From DASWZN01 sp963841635 (GTDB lineage: Bacteria > Acidobacteriota > Terriglobia > Bryobacterales > Bryobacteraceae), in NCBI GenBank assembly GCA_963841635.1, contig CAWJDO010000003.1:496001-560000 (forward strand): 64,000 nt of DNA, written 5' to 3'. Numbering within the stretch: the stretch's first letter is position 1; every line of letters begins with the position of its first letter. Below the pieces are notes generated by a model that searched no databases, was not told where the DNA came from, and saw only the letters and a program-made list of their open reading frames with translations. The position numbers and the translations under genes are program-made. This document shows positions 23,992 through 33,427 of this stretch, in pieces.

Positions 23992-26763
23992 ATGCTGGAC
24001 CGTATCACTGTACACGGAGCGCGGCAACACAACCTGAAGAATCTCGATGTCGAGATTCCGCGCAACACCTTCACGGTGGTTACCGGCCTGAGTGGCTCCG
24101 GCAAGTCCTCGCTGGCTTTCGACACCATCTACGCGGAGGGCCAGCGCCGCTATGTGGAAACGCTTTCGCCTTACGCCCGCCAGTTCCTCGACCAGATGGA
24201 GCGCCCGGAAGTCGATTCCATCGACGGCCTGAGCCCGGCCATCTCGATCGAGCAGAAGACCACCAGCCGCAGCCCCCGCTCGACCGTCGGCACCATTACC
24301 GAAATCTACGACTACCTGCGGGTCCTCTACGCCTCTATCGGCGTTCCGCACTGCCCCAGCTGCGGCCACGAGATCTCGCAGCAATCCACCGAGCGGATCC
24401 TGCAGCAGATCGCCGGCCTCAGGCAGGACGAGCGGGTCATGATCCTGGCGCCCATCGTGCGCGGACGCAAGGGGGAATACCGCAAGGACCTGGAGAAACT
24501 GGCCCGGCAGGGCTTCCTGCGCGCCCGTATCGACGGCGTTCTGCGCTCGATCGACGAGCCGGTTGTTCTGGACCGCAGGCGCAACCACACCATAGAAGTA
24601 GTCATCGACCGGCTGCTGGTCAAGCCGGGCATTGAGAAGCGCCTGGAAGCTTCCATCGAAACCGCCACCAAGCTCGCTTCCGGCCTGGTGACGGTGGCCG
24701 TGGTGAACGGGGACGAGCATCTCTACTCGCAGAAGCTGGCTTGCCCGGATTGCGACACCAGCGTGCCGGCGATCGAGCCGCGGTCGTTTTCGTTCAACAG
24801 CCCTTACGGCGCCTGCGAGACGTGCTCGGGCCTGGGCAACAAGTGGATGTTCGACCCGGGCAAGATCCTGGCCGACTCCTCGAAGCCGCTGTTCGAAGGC
24901 GGACTGGTTCCGGCGGCGGCGTCGGAGACCATCGCGCGCGCCACCACGGAGGCGGCCAAGAGGCAGAAGATCAACCTGGCGAAGCCGTTCGACAGCCTGT
25001 CGGCCAAGGCGCAAGAGTTCCTCATGGCCGGCGGCGCCGGCTTCCCGGGCATTCTCAAGCTCCTGGAGGACAAGTTCGAAGACGCCACCGATATGTATCG
25101 CGAGTGGCTGATGGACTACATGTCCCCCAGCCAGTGCCCGGAGTGCAAGGGACGGCGGCTGAAGCCTTCGAGCCTTGCCGTCCTGGTGAAGGGCGTCTCG
25201 ATCGCGGCGTTCACGGCGCTGCCGGTGGCCCGCGCGATTCCGAAGCTGAAGGGCTGGGAGTTCAGCGAGCGCGAGATGCAGGTTGCCGGGCGCGTGCTGC
25301 ACGAGATCCGGAACCGGCTGGAGTTCCTGAGCGCGGTGGGGCTCGACTACCTGAGCCTGGACCGCTCGGCGGCGACGCTCTCGGGCGGCGAGGCGCAGCG
25401 GATACGCCTGGCGACGCAGATCGGCTCGCGGCTGCGCGGCGTGCTCTACGTGCTCGACGAACCCTCGATCGGGCTGCACCCGCGCGACAACGCCCGCCTG
25501 CTCGACACACTGGCGCGGCTGCGCGACCTCGGCAACACGGTGCTCGTGGTGGAGCACGACGCCGAAACCATCGAGCGGGCCGACTACGTGATCGACCTGG
25601 GACCGGGAGCGGGCCGGCTGGGCGGCGTGCTGGTTGCCGCGGGCACGCCCGCTCAGATCGAGTGTAACCCCGCGTCGCTCACCGGCCAGTATCTCTCCGG
25701 CGCCCTCAGCATTCCGACGCCGGCGCGGCGCCGCGCGGCCAACGGCAAGAGCTTGGTGATTCGCGGCGCGCGCGAGCACAACCTGAAGAACATCGACATA
25801 GAGTTTCCGCTGGGCCTGTTCATCGTGATCACCGGCGTTTCGGGCAGCGGGAAATCGACCGTGGTCAACGACATCGTCTACCGCGCGTTGATGCGCGCCA
25901 TCTACAAGTCTCGCGAGGAGCCGGGTGCACACGACTCCATCGAAGGCCTGGAGCACATCGACAAGGTCATCGAGATCGACCAATCCGCCATCGGGCGGAC
26001 GCCGCGCTCGAACCCCGCCACTTACACCGGGGTCTTCACGCCCATCCGCGATCTGTTCGCGATGCTACCCGAGTCGCGCGAGCGCGGGTACAAGCCCGGC
26101 CGGTTCAGCTTCAACGTCAAGGGCGGGCGCTGCGAAGCTTGCGAGGGCGACGGGCTCAAGCGCATCGAGATGAGCTTCCTGCCGGATGTCTACGTGACCT
26201 GCGATCTGTGCCGCGGGCGGCGTTACAACTACGAGACACTCCAGGTAAAATACAAGGGCTATTCGATAGCGGACCTTCTTGAAACGACGGTCGAGGAAGC
26301 GGTGGGCATTCTCGAAAACATTCCGCAGATCCAGCCGAAGCTGCAGACGCTGGTGGATGTCGGGCTGGGCTACGTGCACCTGGGCCAGTCGTCCACCACA
26401 CTTTCGGGAGGCGAAGCTCAGCGCATCAAGCTGGCGCGCGAGTTGAGCCGGCGGCAGACCGGGCGGACCTTCTACATCCTCGACGAACCCACCACCGGGT
26501 TGCACTTCGACGACATACGCAAGCTGCTGGACGTGCTGCAGCGGCTGGTGGACCTGGGCAACACAGTGGTGGTGATCGAGCATCAGCTCGACGTGGTTAA
26601 GTGCGCCGATTGGATCATCGACCTGGGGCCGGACGGCGGCGATGCGGGCGGGCAGGTGGTGGCGACCGGCACGCCCGAGCAGGTGGTGCGGAGCCGCCGC
26701 AGCTACACCGGCCAGGCGCTCGCCAAGGTGCTGAAGAACGGCAGAAACGGACACGCAGCGTGA
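23992..26763 (+). CDS. uvrA: Excinuclease ABC subunit A
   Basis: 923 residues, the damage-scanning ATPase of nucleotide excision repair. Walker A motifs are TGLSGSGKSS near 31-40 and TGVSGSGKST in the second half, each with its ABC signature (LSGGEAQRI) and Walker B (VLDEPSIGLHPRD, ILDEPTTGLHFDD). Zinc ligands are visible in CPSCGHE, CPDCD, CETCSGLG, CEACEGDG and CDLCRGR. ATG 23992 is the family start (MLDRITVHGARQHNLKNLDV). Its stop overlaps the GTG start of the next gene, so translation is probably coupled to a gene with no known repair role. Confidence 0.97.
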   Translation: MLDRITVHGARQHNLKNLDVEIPRNTFTVVTGLSGSGKSSLAFDTIYAEGQRRYVETLSPYARQFLDQMERPEVDSIDGLSPAISIEQKTTSRSPRSTVGTITEIYDYLRVLYASIGVPHCPSCGHEISQQSTERILQQIAGLRQDERVMILAPIVRGRKGEYRKDLEKLARQGFLRARIDGVLRSIDEPVVLDRRRNHTIEVVIDRLLVKPGIEKRLEASIETATKLASGLVTVAVVNGDEHLYSQKLACPDCDTSVPAIEPRSFSFNSPYGACETCSGLGNKWMFDPGKILADSSKPLFEGGLVPAAASETIARATTEAAKRQKINLAKPFDSLSAKAQEFLMAGGAGFPGILKLLEDKFEDATDMYREWLMDYMSPSQCPECKGRRLKPSSLAVLVKGVSIAAFTALPVARAIPKLKGWEFSEREMQVAGRVLHEIRNRLEFLSAVGLDYLSLDRSAATLSGGEAQRIRLATQIGSRLRGVLYVLDEPSIGLHPRDNARLLDTLARLRDLGNTVLVVEHDAETIERADYVIDLGPGAGRLGGVLVAAGTPAQIECNPASLTGQYLSGALSIPTPARRRAANGKSLVIRGAREHNLKNIDIEFPLGLFIVITGVSGSGKSTVVNDIVYRALMRAIYKSREEPGAHDSIEGLEHIDKVIEIDQSAIGRTPRSNPATYTGVFTPIRDLFAMLPESRERGYKPGRFSFNVKGGRCEACEGDGLKRIEMSFLPDVYVTCDLCRGRRYNYETLQVKYKGYSIADLLETTVEEAVGILENIPQIQPKLQTLVDVGLGYVHLGQSSTTLSGGEAQRIKLARELSRRQTGRTFYILDEPTTGLHFDDIRKLLDVLQRLVDLGNTVVVIEHQLDVVKCADWIIDLGPDGGDAGGQVVATGTPEQVVRSRRSYTGQALAKVLKNGRNGHAA

Positions 26764-27806
26764 GCCAATACGACCTCGAGCCGTTGGATTTTTCCGGGCT
26801 GAAGACGATTCCGATCCGCGAGCGCGGCGGCAAGGTGCGGGTGGAGCATTTCGCCACGCCCTACGAGAAGGGAGCCGGCGTGGCGGCGTGGCTCGACTCG
26901 CTTCCGCACCTGCTGGCAGCCGACGGCTTTCGCGCGGTCATTGAAGCGATGGAAGGCGCGCGCGCCGCCGGGAAGCCGATCCTGTGGGGCATGGGCGGGC
27001 ACGTGATCAAGTGCGGCCTGGCTCCGGTGTTGGCGGACCTGATGCGGCGCGGATTCGCGACCGGGTTCGCCATGAACGGCTCGGCGGCGATTCACGATTT
27101 CGAGATCGCCATTGCCGGGGCCACCAGCGAGGACGTCGAGGCCGTGCTCCCCGACGGGCGCTTCGGAGTGGCCGAGGAGACGGGCTGCGAGATGAACGCC
27201 GCCATCGTCGAAGGAGACCGCGAGGGGCTAGGCATGGGCGAGGCGCTAGGGCGTCCGCTTGCTGACGCGCGCGGTTCGGTGCAACAGGGCGGGGTGTCGC
27301 TTGCCGACGGGGGCGGTCCGGTGCAACGGGGCGGGGCGTCGCTTGCCGACGCGCGCGGTCCGGTGCAACAGGGCGGCGTGTCGCTTCTCGCCGCCGCCTA
27401 CGGCAACCGAACGCCGGTCACGGTGCATGTTGCCATCGGCACGGACACGCCGCACATGCATCCGACCGCCGACCCGGCCGCCATCGGGCGCGCCACGCAT
27501 CGCGACCTGCGCCTGTTCTGCCGCCTGGTGTCGCAGCTCGATTCCGGCGGCGTGTACCTGAACCTGGGCTCGGCCGTGGTCATGCCGGAGGTGTTCCTCA
27601 AGGCCGTTTCGGCGGTGCGCAACCTGGGCTACCGCCTCCAGGACTTCACCACCGTGAATCTGGACTTCCTCCAGCATTACCGCCCGCGAGTGAACGTCCT
27701 CGAGCGGCCGCACACCCGCTCGGGAGGCCGCGGAATCGCCATTACGGGCCATCACGAGCTGATGGTGCCGCTGCTGGCGGCCGCCCTGATCGAGCGCCAG
27801 TCATGA
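26760..27806 (+). CDS. Conserved unknown protein (deoxyhypusine-synthase-like?) with an inserted repeat
   Basis: 348 residues from GTG 26760, which overlaps the uvrA stop. Landmarks are ILWGMGGHVIKCGLAPVLADLM, FAMNGSAAIHDFEIAI, AEETGCEMNAAI, VHVAIGTDTPHMHP, GVYLNLGSAVVMPEVFLKAV and a GRGIAITGHHELMVPLL ending. I know this as a conserved family, possibly a Rossmann-type relative of deoxyhypusine synthase, but I cannot confirm that. Residues 165-206 are three 14-residue repeats (PLADARGSVQQGG type) that do not belong to the family and match intergenic repeats of this genome. The catalytic-looking blocks on both sides are intact. Confidence 0.75.
   Translation: MSQYDLEPLDFSGLKTIPIRERGGKVRVEHFATPYEKGAGVAAWLDSLPHLLAADGFRAVIEAMEGARAAGKPILWGMGGHVIKCGLAPVLADLMRRGFATGFAMNGSAAIHDFEIAIAGATSEDVEAVLPDGRFGVAEETGCEMNAAIVEGDREGLGMGEALGRPLADARGSVQQGGVSLADGGGPVQRGGASLADARGPVQQGGVSLLAAAYGNRTPVTVHVAIGTDTPHMHPTADPAAIGRATHRDLRLFCRLVSQLDSGGVYLNLGSAVVMPEVFLKAVSAVRNLGYRLQDFTTVNLDFLQHYRPRVNVLERPHTRSGGRGIAITGHHELMVPLLAAALIERQS
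27252..27377 (+). repeat. Three in-frame 42-base repeats inside a coding region
   Basis: Three tandem 42-base units start with (C/T)GTC(C/G)CTTGC(T/C)GACG and end with GGTGCAACAGGGCGGGG or a variant. They keep the reading frame and add 3 x 14 residues (PLADARGSVQQGG, SLADGGGPVQRGG, SLADARGPVQQGG). The first half of the unit is the GTCCGCT short repeat found between genes elsewhere in this window. Confidence 0.85.
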
Positions 27807-28564
27807 CCGATCCTTCCGAGCCGCAGCCGCCGCCGGACTTCGAACTCCCGCCTCCTTCTGTAGCTCCGCCCGCGCCCGAGCGCGTTCCCTTCTGGGGCTA
27901 TCGCGATCTGATGTTTCTCATCGCGGTCGCCTTCATTCTCCTTTTGGTGGTGGGCAGGGTGGCGCTGCTTTTCTTCAAGGGTCCCCTCGGCGCCGTGCAG
28001 GCGCTCGTGGTGACCTTCGCGTTCGAGGGCCTGTGGTTCGTGGCCTTGTATGGGCTGATGCGCTTCGGATACGGCCGCCCGTTCTGGCGTTCGCTCGGCT
28101 GGGTGAAAACGTCGCGCGGGTTCTGGGACGCGTTTGGCTGGGGGCTGCTGACCGCGCTGATCTGCGTCGCGCTAGGCAGCCTGCTGCCGACTCCTCACGT
28201 CAAGACGCCCATGGAAGAGCTGCTGAAAGACCGCGCGTCCCTCCTGCTGATGGGTTTCTTCGCGGTCACCCTCGGACCGCTTTGCGAAGAGCTGGCGTTC
28301 CGCGGCTTTCTGCAGCCGCTGCTGGTGAGCACCTTCGGCGCCGCGGCTGGGGTGGCGTTGCAGGCGGTGCCGTTCGCGGCGTTGCATGGCGCCGAATACG
28401 CCTGGAGCTGGCAGCAGCTTCTGGTCATGCTCCTGGCCGGGGCGGCCTTCGGCTGGATGCGCCATCGCACCGGCTCGACCGCCGCAGCCGCCTACATGCA
28501 TGCCGGCTTCAACTGCGTCGTCTTCATGGGGATTTTGGCGGAGAACTTCGTTCGAAAGAGCTGA
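27803..28564 (+). CDS. CPBP-family intramembrane metalloprotease
   Basis: 253 residues with a Pro-rich cytoplasmic N-terminus (about 1-30) and about seven or eight membrane helices. The motifs are CEELAFRGFLQP (Glu162, Glu163, Arg167), FAALHG (His195) and HAGFN (His233), the expected active-site set of CPBP/CAAX proteases (Rce1-like). Such enzymes cleave or modify membrane proteins and often serve in bacteriocin immunity or regulation. The ATG overlaps the previous stop by 4 bases. The substrate is unknown. Confidence 0.9.
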   Translation: MTDPSEPQPPPDFELPPPSVAPPAPERVPFWGYRDLMFLIAVAFILLLVVGRVALLFFKGPLGAVQALVVTFAFEGLWFVALYGLMRFGYGRPFWRSLGWVKTSRGFWDAFGWGLLTALICVALGSLLPTPHVKTPMEELLKDRASLLLMGFFAVTLGPLCEELAFRGFLQPLLVSTFGAAAGVALQAVPFAALHGAEYAWSWQQLLVMLLAGAAFGWMRHRTGSTAAAAYMHAGFNCVVFMGILAENFVRKS

Positions 28565-28568
28565 ACCA

Positions 28569-29597
<1,029 letters not shown>

Positions 29598-29603
29598 AAG
29601 GAT

Positions 29604-32180
29604 CTACCGCGCCGGCGCGCCTCTCCGGCCTCTCCGCCCGTGTGGCGCGATACCCGAAGCCGGCCCGTAGCCGTAGAAGATGCCCCGCCCGCCATTGCCC
29701 ACGTAAACCAGGTCCTGAGTGCGCATGTCGCCCTCCAGGGAATTGATTTCGCCGAACTGCATCCGGGCCGGGTCGCTGATTTCGACCCAGGTGGCGCCCA
29801 TGTCCTCTGACTTGTAGATGGCGTCGGCCGCGGCTCCGGGAACCCGCCCGTGGACATACAGGAACGGCGCCGCCGCTGTGGCGCCTTTGCCGAACGCTAC
29901 GTAGTTGGCGCTTGCCAGCGAACTGATGGGGGCGAACGTCTTGCCGCCGTCGGTGGAATGCAGCAGTTGGTACGTCCAGGGCTGGTTGGGGTCCGGCGCG
30001 AAAGACATCCAGACGTCGCCGGCCTTCACCGGGTTGGGAACGATGCTGGCATTGAGAACCCAGTGCGGATCCCGCGGCCAGGCCGTGTTGCCCAGCGTCC
30101 AGGCGGCTCCGCCGTCGGTGCTGTAGTAGAAGCTGCCGTTGTCGAAGTAATAGAACGTGCCCGCAGCCACGAGGTCCGGTGCAAGCACGTCGCCGTTCCA
30201 CCACGGGTTCGTCAGCTGCCAGGACGCGCTGAGAGGCGCGCCGTTGTACCGGGCGGGCTGCCACGTGGCGCCGCCGTCGCGAGTGTACTGTGGATTGGCA
30301 CCGGTAGGCGCCCAGACCATGTTGGCCGGATTGTCGGAGGCCATCGCGATCTTGCCGCCGACGCCCGGGCTGGTGTTGGGGATGTGCCTCCAGGTGAGCC
30401 CGTTGTCGGAGGTGATGCCGGACATCGGAGCGGTAGAGTTGGCCTCATCCCAGCCCACAAACGCCGCATTCTGAGGCTGCGAGCCGCAGTAGGTGAGGCC
30501 GGTGCCCTGGGCGACATACAGGAAGCTGTCGATGGTGACCTGGGGGACCATGTCGCGGCTGGCGTGACGGAAACCAACCATGTCGGCACCCACGCTGAAC
30601 AGGTCAGCCCCGCCTTCGACCGGTGGGACTTTGATCTTCTGGACCACCAACTCTTCCAGATTGCTCATCTGCCAGGTCCAGACCGTGGAAGCGGCGGTGA
30701 TGTCGTCGGTCTCGATGACCCCATAGCCGTTGGTCTGCCAGACCCGCTTGGGGTCGGCGGGATCGATGGCCAGCGCGGCGTTGCCCCAGGCGCCCGCGCC
30801 GGCCGGGTAGTATTGCGGCTGATAGGCGAACGACCCCACCGCGATCGCGCTCCACGAGTTACCCTGATCGGCACTGCGGAATATTTGCAGGCCCCCGTTG
30901 ACCGCCGCCATGACGATGGCCGGATTCGCCGGGTCCGAGGAAACTCCGGAGTAGCTCTTGCCGTTCCCCTGCGGAGTGACGTCGGTCCAGGAGCCGTCTT
31001 TGTAGCGCCCGACGCCGCCCGTGGTTCCGCCTTCGTCGCCGCCGAAGGTGACGAACAACGTTCCGTCGGTCGCCACCGCGGCGCGCGCGGGATTCGTGGC
31101 GCTGCCGGTTTGTGACCACGAGATGCCGCCGTCCACGCTGGCCCACACGCCGCTCCCGTAGACGCCGGCGTACAGGTTGCGAGTGGCGCCCGTGGCGGTG
31201 ACGCCTGCGATGGGATCGAACAACACGAAGCTGATGCCGGGGGACGCGGTGCTCGCAGGCAGTCCTCCGCCGACCTGCGACCAGTCGGTGCCGCCCCTCC
31301 GCCACAGGCCGTTCTGCCGGCTGGCGAAGTAAACTACGCCAGGCTGGTTCGGATCGACGGCCAAGCGTTCGCCCGTGGTGCCGCGATACGCATCGTTGGC
31401 GCCGATGTAAAGCGCGTGCGGCGCTAGGCCCGTGTCGCTCCAGGTTGTCCCGCGGTCGTGCGAGACCAGCACCTCGGCGGGCGTAAAGACGCCCGAGGCT
31501 GTTATGGTCCGCCCGTGTGCCGCAGCGAGATAGACGGTGTCGACGTCCGCCGGGTCGGCTGCGATGCTTTCCACTCCGTAGATTTCTGACTCGAGGCGGC
31601 CGTACTGGTCCAGCAGCGGGACCCAGTATTGATTGGCGCGGTCGAACCGGTACGCGCCGCCGACATCGGTGCGGATGTAGATGTCATGCGGCGCGAGCGG
31701 ATGCGCCACGAGGCCGGTGACGTAGCCCATCCCCTGCGTGTCAACGCTCTCCCAGGAGAAGCCGGCGCTGCCGGTGGTGACCAATCCCACCGAGACGAAG
31801 ACTCGCATACTGGCGTTCAGCGCATTGAAGGTTGCCGCCACCGTGGCCGAGCCGGCTGAAACGGCGTTAAGCAGTCCCGAGGTGGAAACGCTGGCCACCG
31901 AAGCCGGGGTGACGCTCCAGGTCGCGCTGGTGGTGACGTCCCTGGTGGTGGTGTCGCTGTAGGTGACGATGGCGACGAGTTGGGCCCTGTCGCCAACGGT
32001 CAACGAGTTTCCGGGAGCCGTCACCCGGAGCGACTGCGCGGTCAGGGTTGGTGTGGGGGTTGGGGTTGGCGTAGGAGTGGGAGTTGCGCTCTGGGATCGA
32101 GCGCCGCCGCAGCCGATGAAAGCGATCAAGGGCAGGGCGAGGAGAAAGGGCCAAAACAGCGACTTTCGATTGACTGACAA
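29604..32180 (-). CDS. Secreted GH74-type lipoprotein with a bacterial Ig-like domain
   Basis: 858 residues from TTG 32180. The lipobox Cys is at 24, followed by a (Pro-Thr)n linker to about 45. A BIG2-like domain is at about 50-130 (AQLVAIVTYSDTT, SVSTSGLLNAVSAGSATV). The two-propeller GH74-like region follows. TDVGGAYRFD gives Asp172, and GADMVGFRH gives the second expected Asp, though its surroundings are less canonical than in the first GH74 protein here. It probably acts on a plant or algal beta-glucan at the surface. It ends 6 bases after the convergent mtnA stop. Confidence 0.83.
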   Translation of the reverse strand: MSVNRKSLFWPFLLALPLIAFIGCGGARSQSATPTPTPTPTPTPTLTAQSLRVTAPGNSLTVGDRAQLVAIVTYSDTTTRDVTTSATWSVTPASVASVSTSGLLNAVSAGSATVAATFNALNASMRVFVSVGLVTTGSAGFSWESVDTQGMGYVTGLVAHPLAPHDIYIRTDVGGAYRFDRANQYWVPLLDQYGRLESEIYGVESIAADPADVDTVYLAAAHGRTITASGVFTPAEVLVSHDRGTTWSDTGLAPHALYIGANDAYRGTTGERLAVDPNQPGVVYFASRQNGLWRRGGTDWSQVGGGLPASTASPGISFVLFDPIAGVTATGATRNLYAGVYGSGVWASVDGGISWSQTGSATNPARAAVATDGTLFVTFGGDEGGTTGGVGRYKDGSWTDVTPQGNGKSYSGVSSDPANPAIVMAAVNGGLQIFRSADQGNSWSAIAVGSFAYQPQYYPAGAGAWGNAALAIDPADPKRVWQTNGYGVIETDDITAASTVWTWQMSNLEELVVQKIKVPPVEGGADLFSVGADMVGFRHASRDMVPQVTIDSFLYVAQGTGLTYCGSQPQNAAFVGWDEANSTAPMSGITSDNGLTWRHIPNTSPGVGGKIAMASDNPANMVWAPTGANPQYTRDGGATWQPARYNGAPLSASWQLTNPWWNGDVLAPDLVAAGTFYYFDNGSFYYSTDGGAAWTLGNTAWPRDPHWVLNASIVPNPVKAGDVWMSFAPDPNQPWTYQLLHSTDGGKTFAPISSLASANYVAFGKGATAAAPFLYVHGRVPGAAADAIYKSEDMGATWVEISDPARMQFGEINSLEGDMRTQDLVYVGNGGRGIFYGYGPASGIAPHGRRGRRGAPAR

Positions 32181-32238
32181 CTCCGCAGTCTACCCGGTAA
32201 CAGGTAGGGCCGCAACCATGCCGGGGCGGAGTCAGCCG

Positions 32239-32335
32239 AAGTGGTGCCGGCCGCAGTGGCGTGGCGGGCGCAGTGGCCCAGACCGCGGTCGTGCTGGCCA
32301 GAGTGGTGCTGGCCAGAGTGGTGCCGGCCCGCGCT
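32239..32335 (+). repeat. Short GTGCTGGCCAGAGTG tandem repeats
   Basis: GTGCTGGCCAGAGTG occurs at 32291-32305 and 32306-32320, followed by a partial third copy. Looser GTGGTGCCGGCC relatives occur from 32239. They lie in the 267-base gap upstream of the second GH74 gene and downstream of cheV. I see no gene or promoter in the rest of this gap. Confidence 0.55.
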
Positions 32336-32447
32336 GGCGGCGAGGAGGGGCGCACTTTGTCGCCAGGACGAGGAGATTGGGTCCGGTGTTACCGGACCGC
32401 ATGGGAGATCCCGGCGGCAACAGGCCGGCGGAGAATGCCGTCCGCCC

Positions 32448-33416
32448 TTATCGGACCGGGACGACCGAGAGCGCTTTCGAAACTTCGCGGATCAGCTCAT
32501 CGGGAACGAACTTCGCCACGAAACCGTCCGCTCCGACACTCTTCGCATGAGATTCGTTGGCCGACCCGGACAGAGACGAGTGGATCACCACCGGAACGCT
32601 CTTCAGTAGATCGTCTTCCTTCACGTGGCGGGTCAACGTGAACCCGTCCATCTCCGGCATCTCCAGATCCGTCAGCAGCATCGCGACTTTCTGACCGATG
32701 GGCAATCCCGCACTCCGGGCCTGTTGAGCCATGCTCTTCAGCTGGTCCCAGGCCTCTTTGCCCGTCTTCGCGCCCACAAAGGGGAGCTTGCAGCGGGTCA
32801 GGACCGCCTCGATCTGCCGCCGCGCAACGCTGGAGTCGTCGGCATAGACGATCACCGAGCCCTGCGGAATTTGCATGGGCGGCGGGACTTGCGTGATCTC
32901 TTCGCCGCTGTTGAAGCGCGACGGCAGGGTTTCCCGCAGGATCGATTCCACGTCCAGAATCAGAGCCAGGCGAGCGCTCTCCTCCTGGTCGTCCAGCCGA
33001 GCCAGGCTCGTCACGAGCGCGCCAGCCGCGGACTTCTCGGCGGAGACCACGCGATCCCACTCCAGGCGCACGATCTCCTCAACTTCCTCCACGGCGAATC
33101 CCTGGACCGAACGTTCGTACTCGGTGACCAGGAGTATGTTGCGCGCCGAGGGCGTGCAACCCACCACCGAGGGCAGATCGATTACCGGGATGATCTGGCC
33201 GCGAATATTGGCCACGCCCAGGACATGCTTCGGCGATCCAGGCATCGGCGTGATCGAAGGCATGATGAGTGCTTCGCGCACTTTGAAGACGTTCATGCCG
33301 AAGACCTCCCGCGTGTTCGAGTTCCGGTCCTCGCCCAATCGAAAGATCAGCAGTTCGAACTTGTTTGTGCCGGCCAGTTTCGAACGCTCGTCTACTTCCC
33401 GCATCACATCGCTCAT
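32448..33416 (-). CDS. cheV: Chemotaxis coupling protein CheV
   Basis: 322 residues. The N-terminal CheW-like domain (FELLIFRLGE, VFGMNVFKVREAL, HVLGVANIRGQIIPVIDLP) links the chemoreceptor and CheA. The C-terminal receiver has ADDSS, the phospho-acceptor Asp in MLLTDLEMPEMDGF and the Lys in GADGFVAKF. ATG 33416 was chosen because GAGGAG lies 7 bases upstream; a TTG at 33431 adds five residues. This is the only receiver in the operon. It is the last gene, 11 bases after the chemoreceptor. Confidence 0.95.
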   Translation of the reverse strand: MSDVMREVDERSKLAGTNKFELLIFRLGEDRNSNTREVFGMNVFKVREALIMPSITPMPGSPKHVLGVANIRGQIIPVIDLPSVVGCTPSARNILLVTEYERSVQGFAVEEVEEIVRLEWDRVVSAEKSAAGALVTSLARLDDQEESARLALILDVESILRETLPSRFNSGEEITQVPPPMQIPQGSVIVYADDSSVARRQIEAVLTRCKLPFVGAKTGKEAWDQLKSMAQQARSAGLPIGQKVAMLLTDLEMPEMDGFTLTRHVKEDDLLKSVPVVIHSSLSGSANESHAKSVGADGFVAKFVPDELIREVSKALSVVPVR

Positions 33417-33427
33417 GGCGCAACTCC

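Noticed and set aside
29850..31115. Plus-strand frame of 421 codons opposite the second GH74 gene
   Set aside because: It is antisense to strong coding sequence with no recognisable motif.
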